Positions 17,824-26,437 of a DNA stretch of 64,000 bases are shown piece after piece. The notes under the pieces were generated by a model, which was not told the origin of the DNA, ran no database searches, and saw only the letters and a program-made list of their open reading frames with translations. A program made the position numbers and the translations under genes. Numbering within the stretch: the first letter of the stretch is position 1; every line of letters starts with the position of its first letter. The stretch lies in the NCBI RefSeq assembly GCF_000250735.1, contig NZ_AHZV01000106.1, forward strand, positions 1 to 64,000. Reading direction: 5' to 3'. This DNA is from Anaerophaga thermohalophila str. Valhall (GTDB taxonomy: Bacteria; Bacteroidota; Bacteroidia; Bacteroidales; Marinilabiliaceae).

Positions 17824-19887
17824 TTAATTCACTTCAAAACGGCTGTCTTCAATTCCGGTATTTAACTCAACCGATTGAATCTGAATATCAAAATTTTGCG
17901 GGCCCATTACCTGTTTCATGGTCATTGGGAAAAGAATTCCCTCAACATCTTCATAATCGGCAAAAGTAGTAGAAACAGTTCCTTGCGGAGTTTGTGCCAC
18001 TTCTTTATATTTGAGACCGTCTTCAACGCCATAGAAAACGCTTGATTCAGTTCCTGAGGGTTTTGTAACTACTATCTTATAGGTCTCTTTCCCATCAACG
18101 TTCTCTATACCCTTCATCTTCAGTTTTACACCATCTTTCACATAGGTGAGTTCGGGGAAGATCTTAGCGCTTTCTTTCATTTGAGTTAATGCCTCTCCCT
18201 CAAGGACTTGATCTCCCATAGGCGATTGCATCTTTCCTTTTTCGCCATCAAAAACCTGTTTGGAAACAACATTTCCATTCATGACTGTTTCCTGATAAAG
18301 TTTATCGGGGCGTTTCTGAAACAGGTTAACTTGCAGAGCCATCCCCTGAACTTCCATCTCCATAACCATTTTCAAGTCATCTACCTCGGTCAATGCTTCA
18401 CTTCCTCCGATTGCGTCGATGTACTTTTCTATCACTTCAGAAGCTTTAATGTCGCCGGAAACAGCTTTTTTCTCTACAACATTCCCGTAATAGTCGTATT
18501 GAGTAACTTTCTGCGAGGGGCTGAACTTTTTCATCTTTTCTTCGATGGCAGAAACATTTCCAACGGCAAGAATAACGGCCTGACCGGGTTTCAAATATTT
18601 CAGGGCTGCTTCCCGGACATCATCTTTGGTAACACTTTCTACTTTCTGAAGATAAGTTTCATAATAGTCTTTCGGCAAACCGTATCGTTCGATGTTCAGC
18701 GCAAAACGAGCCACTGTCTGCGGGTCTTCGAGCGATCGGCCGAATTCTCCGGAAATAACATTCTTTACCAGTTGCAGTTCTTCATCAGATACCGGTTCGG
18801 AACGTATTCTTTCCATTTCCTTCAGAATCTCTGTAAGTGCACTGTCGGTGACAGAAGTACGGACCTCGGCTGCTGCGGTGAACCGGCCGACACGTTCGTC
18901 TGATTCCAGGCTGGAGTAGGCGCCATAGGTAAATCCTTTGTCTTCACGAAGGTTCTGAAATAAGCGGGCGTTGAAGGAGCCACCCCCAAGTATCTGGTTC
19001 ATCACCCGTGCTTTTATGGCATCGGGATGTCCGGGTGTAAGCATGGCTTCATGGGTCACCATGACAGTGGACTGATTTGCACCTTCCTTATTGGCAATGG
19101 CAACCTGTGGTTGTTCATAGCAAGCCGGATAAGGAAAAAGATTTTGCGGAACAGAACCTTCTTCCCAGTCGCCAAAATATTTTCTGACCTGCCTTTTCGC
19201 ATCTTTCACCGAAATGTCACCTACAATAACCAAATAAGCTTCATTGGGACGGAAGTAAGACGTATAATAGTTTTTACAAAGTTCCACTGTTACATTGTCG
19301 AGTGTATTTTCTGTCACGATCTCCCCATACGGATCATCTTTCCCGTAAACAAGGGCACCGGCAACATTCTCAGCTATCGCACGTGATTCTTCCTTGTTGG
19401 CCTGAATGGCTGTTTTGTACTGGGTTACCAGTTTATCAAGCTCTTCCTGGGGGAATGTAGGGTTTAACAACACATCTGACATAATTTCCAGCAACAGCTC
19501 ATTGTGTTTCGACAACGACCGTGCGTATATGCCTTTAGAATGAGTCTGAAGTGTAGCACCTATAAAATCAACCGCTTCATCTATTTCTGCCTTGGTACGA
19601 TTGGTGGTTCCGGCACGAAGCAGTTCACCCGCCACCTGAACATAACCAACGGCATTGTCTTCGCGTGGTAAAGTCACATCAAGTGTCAGAGAATAAGATA
19701 CCACAGGTGCTTTATGGTTCTCCACAACAATAACGGTCAGTCCGTTAGACAGGGTAAATGTTTTGTAGTCACCTATTTTAACCTCCGGAGCCGGCCCGGG
19801 TTCGGGAGGTGTAGTCCGGTCAAGCTGCGCACTTACCGTTGAAACCATCAGAAGAAAAAGGACGGCTATTGAAAAATATCGCTTCAT
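17824..19887 (-). CDS. M16 peptidase-like protein lacking the zinc motif, with extra C-terminal domain
   Basis: 687-aa secreted protein with a signal peptide (ending VSTVSAQ). It has two M16 (insulinase/processing-protease) domains over residues about 40-460, but where the HxxEH zinc motif should be it reads GYVQVAGELL, so it has no catalytic zinc site. Such subunits pair with an active partner, here the gene 47 bases upstream. Residues about 485-687 form an additional beta-rich domain (YIDAIGGSEALTEVDDLKMV and YKIVVTKPSG) resembling LolA/DUF4292-like lipoprotein-binding folds. A periplasmic location is likely. The function of the extra domain is unknown. Confidence 0.82.
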   Translation of the reverse strand: MKRYFSIAVLFLLMVSTVSAQLDRTTPPEPGPAPEVKIGDYKTFTLSNGLTVIVVENHKAPVVSYSLTLDVTLPREDNAVGYVQVAGELLRAGTTNRTKAEIDEAVDFIGATLQTHSKGIYARSLSKHNELLLEIMSDVLLNPTFPQEELDKLVTQYKTAIQANKEESRAIAENVAGALVYGKDDPYGEIVTENTLDNVTVELCKNYYTSYFRPNEAYLVIVGDISVKDAKRQVRKYFGDWEEGSVPQNLFPYPACYEQPQVAIANKEGANQSTVMVTHEAMLTPGHPDAIKARVMNQILGGGSFNARLFQNLREDKGFTYGAYSSLESDERVGRFTAAAEVRTSVTDSALTEILKEMERIRSEPVSDEELQLVKNVISGEFGRSLEDPQTVARFALNIERYGLPKDYYETYLQKVESVTKDDVREAALKYLKPGQAVILAVGNVSAIEEKMKKFSPSQKVTQYDYYGNVVEKKAVSGDIKASEVIEKYIDAIGGSEALTEVDDLKMVMEMEVQGMALQVNLFQKRPDKLYQETVMNGNVVSKQVFDGEKGKMQSPMGDQVLEGEALTQMKESAKIFPELTYVKDGVKLKMKGIENVDGKETYKIVVTKPSGTESSVFYGVEDGLKYKEVAQTPQGTVSTTFADYEDVEGILFPMTMKQVMGPQNFDIQIQSVELNTGIEDSRFEVN

Positions 19888-19934
19888 AATACTCAGTATT
19901 TTAAATGGAAAAATTTGGGTTTTTCAGTGTCAGG

Positions 19935-21269
19935 TTAATTTTTCTGACTTTCAGGTAAATAATAAAGAACAACACGATTGTCTTTGGTGTAGTACTTGTT
20001 GGCCACTCTCTTTATATCTTCGCGGGTAACCGACATATATTTATCCAGTTCCGAATTAATCATATCGGTATCGCCGAAATAGGTATAATACCGAGCAAGA
20101 TCGTTGGCAATACCTGCAATTCTGGTTTTGCTGCTGATAATATCGTTCTCAAATTTATTTTTCAGTTTCTGAAACTCCTTTTCATCAATAAGATTGTTCT
20201 TCACCTTTTCAATTTCGGTAATCATGGCCTGTTCCAATTCTTCAATATCTTTTCCCATATTGGGCAGCGCAAATGCGATGCTAACGCTTGGATCGCGAAA
20301 CGGAAGCGGGAAAGAGCTCACCTGCATGGCAATTTGCTGTTCATCGACGAGCGACTTGTAAAGACGCGAACTCTGTCCGTCGGCCAAAAGGGTGCTCAAC
20401 ATCTCCAGGGCGTAATAATCTTCTGTTCCCATGGCAGGTGTACGATAGGCATGAAGTACAAGCGGTATTTGAATGTTGTCGTAAACGGTATCCCGGACTT
20501 CTCCTCCTAACGGCGGTTCAACAACATCGGGACGGTATATCTCTCCTTCGCCGGCAGGAATATCCCCAAAATATTTTTGAACCAACTGCCTGGTTTTTTC
20601 AGGTTCGATATCGCCGGCAATAACCAGAACGGCATTGTCGGGCACGTAAAACTGGTCATAGAACTGCTGAAATTCCTCATCTTTGGCTGCCCTGATATGA
20701 TCGGGATCGCCGATGGTTGTCCAGCGATAAGGATGCTCTTTAAACGCCCTTTTCATTACCTCGATCAGAATTGAACCGTAGGGCCGGTTGTCGTAATTTT
20801 GTTTTTTCTCTTCAATCACAACCTGCTTTTGTGTGGCAATCCCCACGCTGTCGACTTTCGCATGAAGCATCCGTTCAGACTCAAGCCAGAGCCCCATTTC
20901 GAGCTGATTGGAAGGAAGAATTTCGTAATAATAAGTGCGGTCGGCCGATGTATTGGCATTCAACGTTCCGCCCGATTTTTCTACATACCTCGAATATTCT
21001 CCCCGGGGAATATTCTCTGTTCCTTCAAACATCAAGTGTTCAAAGAAGTGTGCAAATCCGGTACGATCGGGTTGTTCATTTTTCGACCCGACATGATACA
21101 TCACGCTCACCGATACAATCGGTGTAGAATGGTCTTCATGGAGAATGACATGCAGGCCGTTGTCAAGGTCATACTCCGTGAATTCGATCTGCCGCTGCTG
21201 GGCAAACATTACACTTCCTGACAGTACCAACGCCAGCAGGAATAATGAGCTTCTTTTCATTTTCTTCAT
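19935..21269 (-). CDS. M16 family zinc metallopeptidase (catalytic subunit)
   Basis: 444-aa exported zinc peptidase. Signal peptide residues 1-24, then HFFEH at 74-78 (inverse zinc motif; the third ligand would be a Glu of IEEKKQN at 152-158) and the family helix LMFEGTENIPRGEY. The C-terminal domain carries the R/Y-type substrate-binding region. It probably cleaves peptides in the periplasm together with the inactive partner coded next. The gene order of active then inactive M16 subunit is common in Bacteroidota and Proteobacteria. Two Met codons are close together (21269 and 21260) and the first is used here. Confidence 0.9.
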   Translation of the reverse strand: MKKMKRSSLFLLALVLSGSVMFAQQRQIEFTEYDLDNGLHVILHEDHSTPIVSVSVMYHVGSKNEQPDRTGFAHFFEHLMFEGTENIPRGEYSRYVEKSGGTLNANTSADRTYYYEILPSNQLEMGLWLESERMLHAKVDSVGIATQKQVVIEEKKQNYDNRPYGSILIEVMKRAFKEHPYRWTTIGDPDHIRAAKDEEFQQFYDQFYVPDNAVLVIAGDIEPEKTRQLVQKYFGDIPAGEGEIYRPDVVEPPLGGEVRDTVYDNIQIPLVLHAYRTPAMGTEDYYALEMLSTLLADGQSSRLYKSLVDEQQIAMQVSSFPLPFRDPSVSIAFALPNMGKDIEELEQAMITEIEKVKNNLIDEKEFQKLKNKFENDIISSKTRIAGIANDLARYYTYFGDTDMINSELDKYMSVTREDIKRVANKYYTKDNRVVLYYLPESQKN

Positions 21270-21598
21270 ACTATAACTTTTTATTGGTTAAGGTGATTGT
21301 AAAAAATTTGATTTATGAGTGGACTCATTTATAGATATTAAAAATAACCTCAATAGATATCACCTGCCACAACACCAATCGTTGCAGCTCCGAAAAAATC
21401 AATAAAATGATTCGGATTATATTGTGTCTGCAGCCATGCAGCACTTTGAAAAAGAAAACCAACAAATACTTCTATCATTTTGAAGAGAATGGTTTTGGGT
21501 TCAAAAAAATGTTAAATCAATTTGCAGGCCAAAAAAGATATTTATCTGACAAACAACAAATTAAATTAAAAGTAAATATTCATTACAGAACATTAAAT

Positions 21599-21640
21599 TG
21601 TACGAAAACGAACAAATAGATGTACTAAAACGAACAAAAA
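21599..21640. promoter_or_regulatory. Direct repeat upstream of a promoter
   Basis: Two copies of TGTACnAAAACGAACAAA spaced 23 bases apart, just upstream of the -7 element at 21657. The spacing of about two helical turns suggests a regulator site. The rest of the gap 21270-21598 holds nothing I recognise. Confidence 0.4.
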
Positions 21641-21656
21641 AAACCACTTTATTTTC

Positions 21657-21665
21657 TAACTTTGC
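21657..21665 (+). promoter_or_regulatory. Bacteroidota-type -7 promoter element
   Basis: TAACTTTGC matches the Bacteroidota -7 consensus TAnnTTTG. It lies 20 bases before the ATG of the lipoprotein gene at 21686. I do not see a clear -33 TTG box. Confidence 0.5.
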
Positions 21666-21685
21666 ACAAATATGTCCGTGAGTTT

Positions 21686-22150
21686 ATGAAACTGATAACT
21701 TATTTATTAATTACCGCATCATTCATCCTGTCAATTGCCGGATGCGAAAACGATGAAGCCTGTCTCTCCAACCAAAATGCTGTTCAGGCAAGTTTGCTTT
21801 CAGCCTGGTGGGAAGAAGACAACGACACCACCCTGACAGAGGTATCCGTGACCGGACTTAATATGGAAGACAGTATTTACCGCAATCAAACTATTTCCGG
21901 GTTATTCTTGCCTCTGAATTATCATACCGATACCACTTCATTTGTCATTTCAGTCAAAACTTTGAAAGATACAATCCATTTTATATACGAGAAAGAACTC
22001 GACTTTATCTCAGGTGAGTGTGGGTATATTTTTTCATTTGACCTGGATACTGTGATACACAGTAAGGCATTTATTGATTCCGTTTCTGTTATTTATCCGA
22101 CTGTACAATATGGTGAAACACTTGAAAATATTAAGCTTTATATTTATTAA
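21686..22150 (+). CDS. Small lipoprotein, DUF6452-like
   Basis: 154-aa predicted lipoprotein. The signal sequence MKLITYLLITASFILSIAGC ends in a lipobox Cys at residue 20. The mature part starts ENDEACL and is followed by beta-rich sequence (SVTGLNMEDSIYRNQTISG, VISVKTLKDTIHFIYEKEL, CGYIFSFDLDTV). This pattern and the next gene fit the DUF6452/DUF6048 pair found in Bacteroidota, though I judge this by eye only. Start chosen at ATG 21686 so the signal peptide is N-terminal. Its end overlaps the next gene by 41 bases. Function unknown. Confidence 0.65.
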   Translation: MKLITYLLITASFILSIAGCENDEACLSNQNAVQASLLSAWWEEDNDTTLTEVSVTGLNMEDSIYRNQTISGLFLPLNYHTDTTSFVISVKTLKDTIHFIYEKELDFISGECGYIFSFDLDTVIHSKAFIDSVSVIYPTVQYGETLENIKLYIY

Positions 22151-22820
22151 CCTTTTTCTTATCTCGTATCAGACTTCTTCAGGGCAGCAACGAGAAAGTA
22201 CAAAGTTAAAAGAGCACCGGGAGCAACCGGGAATGACTCTGGGGGTAAACCTTGAAGGCCCGATTGGCCATTTTTTTGACACAGACAAATCTGCATTTTC
22301 TGTAATTTCGCATTTTAAACTACCGTCCAATTGGTTTATCCGGGCTGAAGCAGGCTTTGAAAACCTTACTTTCTCGGAGGAAAATCAGGAGGAACGCAAT
22401 TATCATTACCAAAGCAACGGATCATTCCTTAAACTGGGAATTTTATACGATTTTTTCGATGTGGATGAGCCCGGAAATAATGACAACATTTTCGTGGGAA
22501 TAAATTACGGCTTTGCCCTTCAGGAGCATGGCAGCAAAAGTTTCATCATTGAGAACAATTACTGGGATGACTATCACGGCTCTTTGAGTAAATATGTCAT
22601 CAACAATCACTGGATTGAATTCCTGGCAGGGCCGCGAACTGAACTGTTAAAAAACTTGTACATGGGCTGGACGCTCAACCTGAGAGTAAAAATAACGGAG
22701 AATAATAGCCGGGTGCTGAAACCATTCTCTATCCCGGGATACGGGAAAGGTGATAACAATATAACTCTGGGCTTTTCGTATTCTCTTGAATATTTTATCC
22801 CCTGGGGCAAAACCCCCTAA
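22110..22820 (+). CDS. Outer-membrane protein, DUF6048-like
   Basis: 236-aa exported protein with a signal peptide (FIFINLFLISYQTSSGQQ), followed by a small beta-barrel pattern: GMTLGVNLEGPIGHFF, WFIRAEAGFENLTF, FVGINYGFALQEHG, WIEFLAGPRTELLKNLYMGW and a last strand ITLGFSYSLEYFIPWG. It is translationally coupled to the preceding lipoprotein gene (41-base overlap), so the two probably act together in the outer membrane. DUF6048 is my best family guess. Confidence 0.65.
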   Translation: MVKHLKILSFIFINLFLISYQTSSGQQRESTKLKEHREQPGMTLGVNLEGPIGHFFDTDKSAFSVISHFKLPSNWFIRAEAGFENLTFSEENQEERNYHYQSNGSFLKLGILYDFFDVDEPGNNDNIFVGINYGFALQEHGSKSFIIENNYWDDYHGSLSKYVINNHWIEFLAGPRTELLKNLYMGWTLNLRVKITENNSRVLKPFSIPGYGKGDNNITLGFSYSLEYFIPWGKTP

Positions 22821-22893
22821 ATCCCCCTATAGGGAGAGTTTTGGACCCCGTCGATATCTGGAAAAGCTTTAGAATTAAGGAACGGTAGGCCAT

Positions 22894-22975
22894 TTCAATA
22901 GATCATTAGATTTTTAGATATAAGATATAAGACAATTCATCAGACCAATAACTTAGACTAATTTTATACTGATGA
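22894..22975 (+). repeat. Repeat C fragment forming the leader of the LOG gene
   Basis: Starts CAATAGATCATTAGATTTTT, continues AGATATAAGATATAAGACAA and ends TTTTATACTGATGAAA, so the repeat runs into the ATG at 22972. The inverted pair TTCATCAG and CTGATGAA brackets the leader. The same leader precedes the gene at 47061. It resembles the site of E1 without the insertion. Confidence 0.55.
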
Positions 22976-23547
22976 AAATTGCCGTTTTTTGTGCATCAAG
23001 TCCAAAGGTTCCGGAAAAATATTTCGAAGCTGCCCGCCGGGTATCAGCAGCCCTTGTAAAAGCCGGTTATGGTATCATCTACGGTGGCGGAGCAGTTGGT
23101 CTAATGGGTGCAGTTGCCGACGAAGCTCTGAAACTTGACGGGTCGATTACCGGCATTATTCCGCGATTTATGGTTGATGTAGAATGGGAACACAAGGATG
23201 TGGAAGACATGATACATGTGGAAACCATGCACAAACGTAAAGAATTGATGGTACATGGAAGTTCAGGCATAGTCGCCCTCCCTGGCGGTACCGGGACTTT
23301 GGAGGAACTTTTCGAAGTATTATCTCTTAAAAAACTGGGACAATATTCCCATCCCATCGTGGTACTTAACACCGATGGTTTCTATGACGGACTGCTGCAA
23401 CAAACCAGGAAAATGGTTGAAGAAAAATTCATGCGCCCTGTACATAACGAAATGTGGAGCATTGTTGACCGTCCCGAAGATGTAGTTCCGGCAATTGAGA
23501 ATGCAAAACCATGGGACAAAAATTCGATTAATTTTGCTGCTGTTTAA
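22972..23547 (+). CDS. LOG-family (TIGR00730) nucleoside monophosphate phosphoribohydrolase
   Basis: 191-aa Rossmann-fold hydrolase of the LONELY GUY/YvdD type, which cleaves the N-glycosidic bond of nucleoside 5-monophosphates. In plants and some bacteria the products are free cytokinins; in most bacteria the physiological substrate is open. Seen: IYGGGAVGLMGAVADEAL and the signature PGGTGTLEELFEVLS. Length is typical. The start codon is the last part of a repeat unit. No partner gene suggests a pathway here. Confidence 0.85.
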   Translation: MKIAVFCASSPKVPEKYFEAARRVSAALVKAGYGIIYGGGAVGLMGAVADEALKLDGSITGIIPRFMVDVEWEHKDVEDMIHVETMHKRKELMVHGSSGIVALPGGTGTLEELFEVLSLKKLGQYSHPIVVLNTDGFYDGLLQQTRKMVEEKFMRPVHNEMWSIVDRPEDVVPAIENAKPWDKNSINFAAV

Positions 23548-23618
23548 TAACAATCATCTTTTTAAAAAGCCGAAACGCAGAGACGCGATGACGCAAAGTT
23601 TTTATTATGAAAATGTTA

Positions 23619-23627
23619 TATTTTTGC
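23619..23627 (+). promoter_or_regulatory. -7 promoter element of the DUF4271-hemD genes
   Basis: TATTTTTGC fits TAnnTTTG and lies 21 bases before the ATG at 23648, the same spacing as at 21657. Just upstream, 23560-23612 is a fragment of repeat F (GCCGAAACGCAGAGACGCGA). Confidence 0.45.
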
Positions 23628-23647
23628 AAATCAATTACTCAAACTGC

Positions 23648-24805
23648 ATGAAGAGAACTTTTCATCCCTCACATACATTAATTGAGCAGCAACAGGACAC
23701 TACATTGAATATCCTTCGTCCTGCCGTTGACGTGCCACAGGAAATCGAGCTCAAAGTGGAACGGCCAAAAATTAAAACCCTGTCAGAAGAAGATTCTATC
23801 CCCGCACCGACTGAACAAGCACAGACCGATGAAATTACAACAGAAGCAACGGAAGAGCTCGAAAAAATTGATGCCCCCTCCGGGCAAGAAAATGATCCGG
23901 ATACTCTCGATTACATCCTTATCTCCGACTGGAAATCCACGGGCTTTAGAAAGCAACTTTGGTCCTCAGCATCCAACGATTCTGTCTGCTTGTTACCTTT
24001 TGTTGGCGAGGCAGGTGACATAATTGATCGCAACGAAGGCGTCGAAATTACCGGAACAAAACCCGACACCAAAGTTTTTAGCAAAAAAAACATTGAGGAG
24101 GCAAAAGAAACTATTCCTTCCGGGGAGGAGAAACTTCCGACATCACAGGCTCACAACAGCGACCTGCTTTCTGTTACATGGTTTATAACAACAATTATTA
24201 TCCTGGTTGCAGTCACCGGTATTGTGCGTTTCAGATGGCAGAAATATCTTTCCAATATTTTCAATGCCATTCTTTTTTCCAATGCTGCCAACAACCTTAA
24301 CACTTCTTCCCTACGCAATGAAAAGCCAGCATCGCTTTTGCTGGGAATTTTGTTTTATACGAATTTCTCTTTGTTTTTATATGAGTTCATTATTTTGACT
24401 GACCGGAGTTTTTTCGGTCTTTCAGGCTGGCAACTCTGGATAACGGTTTTAGGTTTTCTGCTTGTAATTTTTGCCCTGAAAATAATCGTTTACCAGTTTA
24501 TCGGATGGATTTTCAGAATACAGGATCGAACAAAGGAGTATTTATCTCAGTCATCGGTAATGAGCAAAGCTTATGGTGTTATCCTGCTGCCTTTGATTGC
24601 ACTTTTCCCGTTTTTGGAACCCGAAGCACGACATTTTGTTCCGAAAATCGGTTTTGCTGTTTTTATTTTGCTGTATCTAATACAGATAGCAAGGGGTATT
24701 AACGCAAATTTAAGGGATACACTTTCAGGTTATTACATTATTTTGTACCTTTGTGCCCTGGAAATTTTACCCTTGTCAATACTGTATAAGGTGCTGTTTT
24801 ATTGA
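23648..24805 (+). CDS. DUF4271 membrane protein
   Basis: 385-aa protein of unknown role. Residues 1-170 are hydrophilic and rich in Glu, Pro and Thr with no fold I recognise. From about residue 178 there are roughly seven membrane helices (SVTWFITTIIILVAVTGIV first), with the DUF4271 pattern FLYEFIILTDRSFFGLSGW, VYQFIGWIFRIQD and YYIILYLCALEILPLSIL. DUF4271 genes usually precede hemD in Bacteroidota, as here. The open frame extends upstream to 23495, but the promoter at 23619 and the family start favour ATG 23648. Confidence 0.78.
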   Translation: MKRTFHPSHTLIEQQQDTTLNILRPAVDVPQEIELKVERPKIKTLSEEDSIPAPTEQAQTDEITTEATEELEKIDAPSGQENDPDTLDYILISDWKSTGFRKQLWSSASNDSVCLLPFVGEAGDIIDRNEGVEITGTKPDTKVFSKKNIEEAKETIPSGEEKLPTSQAHNSDLLSVTWFITTIIILVAVTGIVRFRWQKYLSNIFNAILFSNAANNLNTSSLRNEKPASLLLGILFYTNFSLFLYEFIILTDRSFFGLSGWQLWITVLGFLLVIFALKIIVYQFIGWIFRIQDRTKEYLSQSSVMSKAYGVILLPLIALFPFLEPEARHFVPKIGFAVFILLYLIQIARGINANLRDTLSGYYIILYLCALEILPLSILYKVLFY

Positions 24806-24854
24806 CCTGGTACTGGAATGGTTTCTGGTTTTGTTGAACTAAAACTTAAGCAAA

Positions 24855-25601
24855 TTGAAGATCAAAAAAATTCTGGTTTCGCAGCCTAAACCGTCAACGC
24901 CAAAATCCCCATATTTCGACCTGTCTGAGAAGAACAATGTGAAGATTGATTTCAGGCCGTTCATTCAGGTGGAAGGGGTATCTTCCAAAGAGTTCAGGCA
25001 ACAGAAGATCAATATTCTCGACCACACCGCGGTGATTTTTACAAGCCGTACGGCCATCGACCATTTTTTTAGAATATGTGAAGAAACCCGCGTGACGGTT
25101 CCCGACGACATGAAATACTTTTGTATTTCGGAAGCCACTGCTTTCTATCTGCAAAAGTATATTGTCTACAGAAAGCGAAAAATCTTCCACTCTACCGGGA
25201 AATTTCCCGATTTGGTGGAAGTGATAAAAAAACACAAACAGGAAAAATTTCTGGTGCCGCTTTCTGACATTCATAAACCTGAAATTCCCAACCTTTTGAC
25301 AAAGGCCAAAGTCAAATTCACCAAAGCCATTCTATACAGGACGGTGAGCAGCGACTTAAGCGATCTGAAAGACATTGATTATGATGTTTTGGTCTTTTTC
25401 AGTCCGTCCGGAATAAAATCGTTATTGCAGAATTTCCCTGATTTCAAACAAAACGATACGCTTATTGCTTCTTTTGGCCCTGCAACCGCCAAGGCCGTTA
25501 AAGAAGCCGGATTACGGCTCGACATCCAGGCACCTATGCCTCAGGCACCATCCATGACGGCAGCTTTGGAGATGTACATCAGGAAGCATAACAAAAAGTA
25601 G
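24855..25601 (+). CDS. hemD: Uroporphyrinogen-III synthase
   Basis: 248-aa cytosolic enzyme expected to close hydroxymethylbilane into uroporphyrinogen III, the branch point to haem and corrinoids. HemD sequences are poorly conserved. The evidence is the two-domain alpha/beta pattern, VIFTSRTAIDHFF near residue 56, VLVFFSPSGIKSLLQNF near 178, IASFGPATAKAVKEAG near 207, and its position after DUF4271. No ATG fits; TTG at 24855 gives the usual N-terminus MKIKKILVSQPKP. Confidence 0.82.
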   Translation: MKIKKILVSQPKPSTPKSPYFDLSEKNNVKIDFRPFIQVEGVSSKEFRQQKINILDHTAVIFTSRTAIDHFFRICEETRVTVPDDMKYFCISEATAFYLQKYIVYRKRKIFHSTGKFPDLVEVIKKHKQEKFLVPLSDIHKPEIPNLLTKAKVKFTKAILYRTVSSDLSDLKDIDYDVLVFFSPSGIKSLLQNFPDFKQNDTLIASFGPATAKAVKEAGLRLDIQAPMPQAPSMTAALEMYIRKHNKK

Positions 25602-25760
25602 TGCATTATAAGTCCCTCATGGGCTCATTTGGAACAAAGCCGGAGCACAAAGAATTGTAATGATTTTTAGTCAGTTGCTCCTTTCCGGCTATTTACTATC
25701 GGCTTTTTACTGCACTATTTTGCAAGGTAGTATCCCTGCTCAAAATAACTAATTTCAGGT

Positions 25761-26177
25761 ATGCATCGATCAGGTTTCACTTTCGGGAAGAACGAAAAGC
25801 TGTGCAGTCGTAAAATCATCGACCGGCTCTTCCTAAAAGGTGAAGCCTTTCTGGTGTATCCGTTGCGTATTCAGTTTTTGTTTACAGAAGTTCCCGGGGA
25901 TGTTCCGGTTCAGGCAATGTTTCAGGTTTCGAAAAAAAGGTTTAAACAGGCTGTAAAACGAAACCTTCTGAAACGCCGTATGCGGGAATCCTATCGCATA
26001 AACAAACCATCCTTCATCCGTGTTTTTCAGGAAAGAAATCTTCAAATTGCAGTTGCCTTTTTGTACATTGCTGAAAAAGAGCTGGACTATCATACCATTG
26101 AAAAAGGAATGAAGAAAGCGCTGTTGCAATTGATTGAAAGAACTGAAGAATATGGAAATACTTCGCAAAATATATAA
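25761..26177 (+). CDS. rnpA: Ribonuclease P protein component
   Basis: 138-aa basic protein that binds RNase P RNA and helps remove the 5' leader of pre-tRNAs. Seen: the N-terminal [20 protein letters not shown] and the RNR-type signature [19 protein letters not shown]. It is followed by yidD with a 26-base overlap, a nearly universal arrangement. The ribosomal protein gene rpmH is not adjacent, which is usual in Bacteroidota. The catalytic RNA gene was not seen in the window. Confidence 0.92.
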   Translation: MHRSGFTFGKNEKLCSRKIIDRLFLKGEAFLVYPLRIQFLFTEVPGDVPVQAMFQVSKKRFKQAVKRNLLKRRMRESYRINKPSFIRVFQERNLQIAVAFLYIAEKELDYHTIEKGMKKALLQLIERTEEYGNTSQNI

Positions 26178-26403
26178 AGGTTTCAGTAAACTTCTGGTAT
26201 TCATTCTGATCATGCCGGTCAAATTTTACCAATGGGTAATCTCTCCGATGATTGGCCCGTCATGCCGGTATACTCCCACATGTTCGGTTTACTCCATGCA
26301 GGCCTTGAAAAAGCATGGCCCATTCAAAGGGTTGTGGCTGGCAACCAAACGAATTTTGTCGTGCAATCCCTGGGGCGGTAGCGGTTATGATCCGGTGCCA
26401 TAA
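26152..26403 (+). CDS. yidD: Membrane protein insertion efficiency factor YidD
   Basis: 83-aa protein with an N-terminal amphipathic helix ([20 protein letters not shown]) and the family motif [19 protein letters not shown], then [12 protein letters not shown]. It is thought to assist YidC in membrane protein insertion at the inner membrane. ATG 26152 overlaps the end of rnpA by 26 bases, giving translational coupling. An earlier in-frame ATG at 26134 is less likely by family length. Confidence 0.92.
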   Translation: MEILRKIYKGFSKLLVFILIMPVKFYQWVISPMIGPSCRYTPTCSVYSMQALKKHGPFKGLWLATKRILSCNPWGGSGYDPVP

Positions 26404-26437
26404 AAATTTCTATCTTTACGCTTAAACAATCGAGCCC

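Noticed and set aside
21407-21619. 70-codon plus-strand frame
   Set aside because: Lys/Asn-rich by base composition only, and it overlaps the direct repeat and promoter of the next gene.
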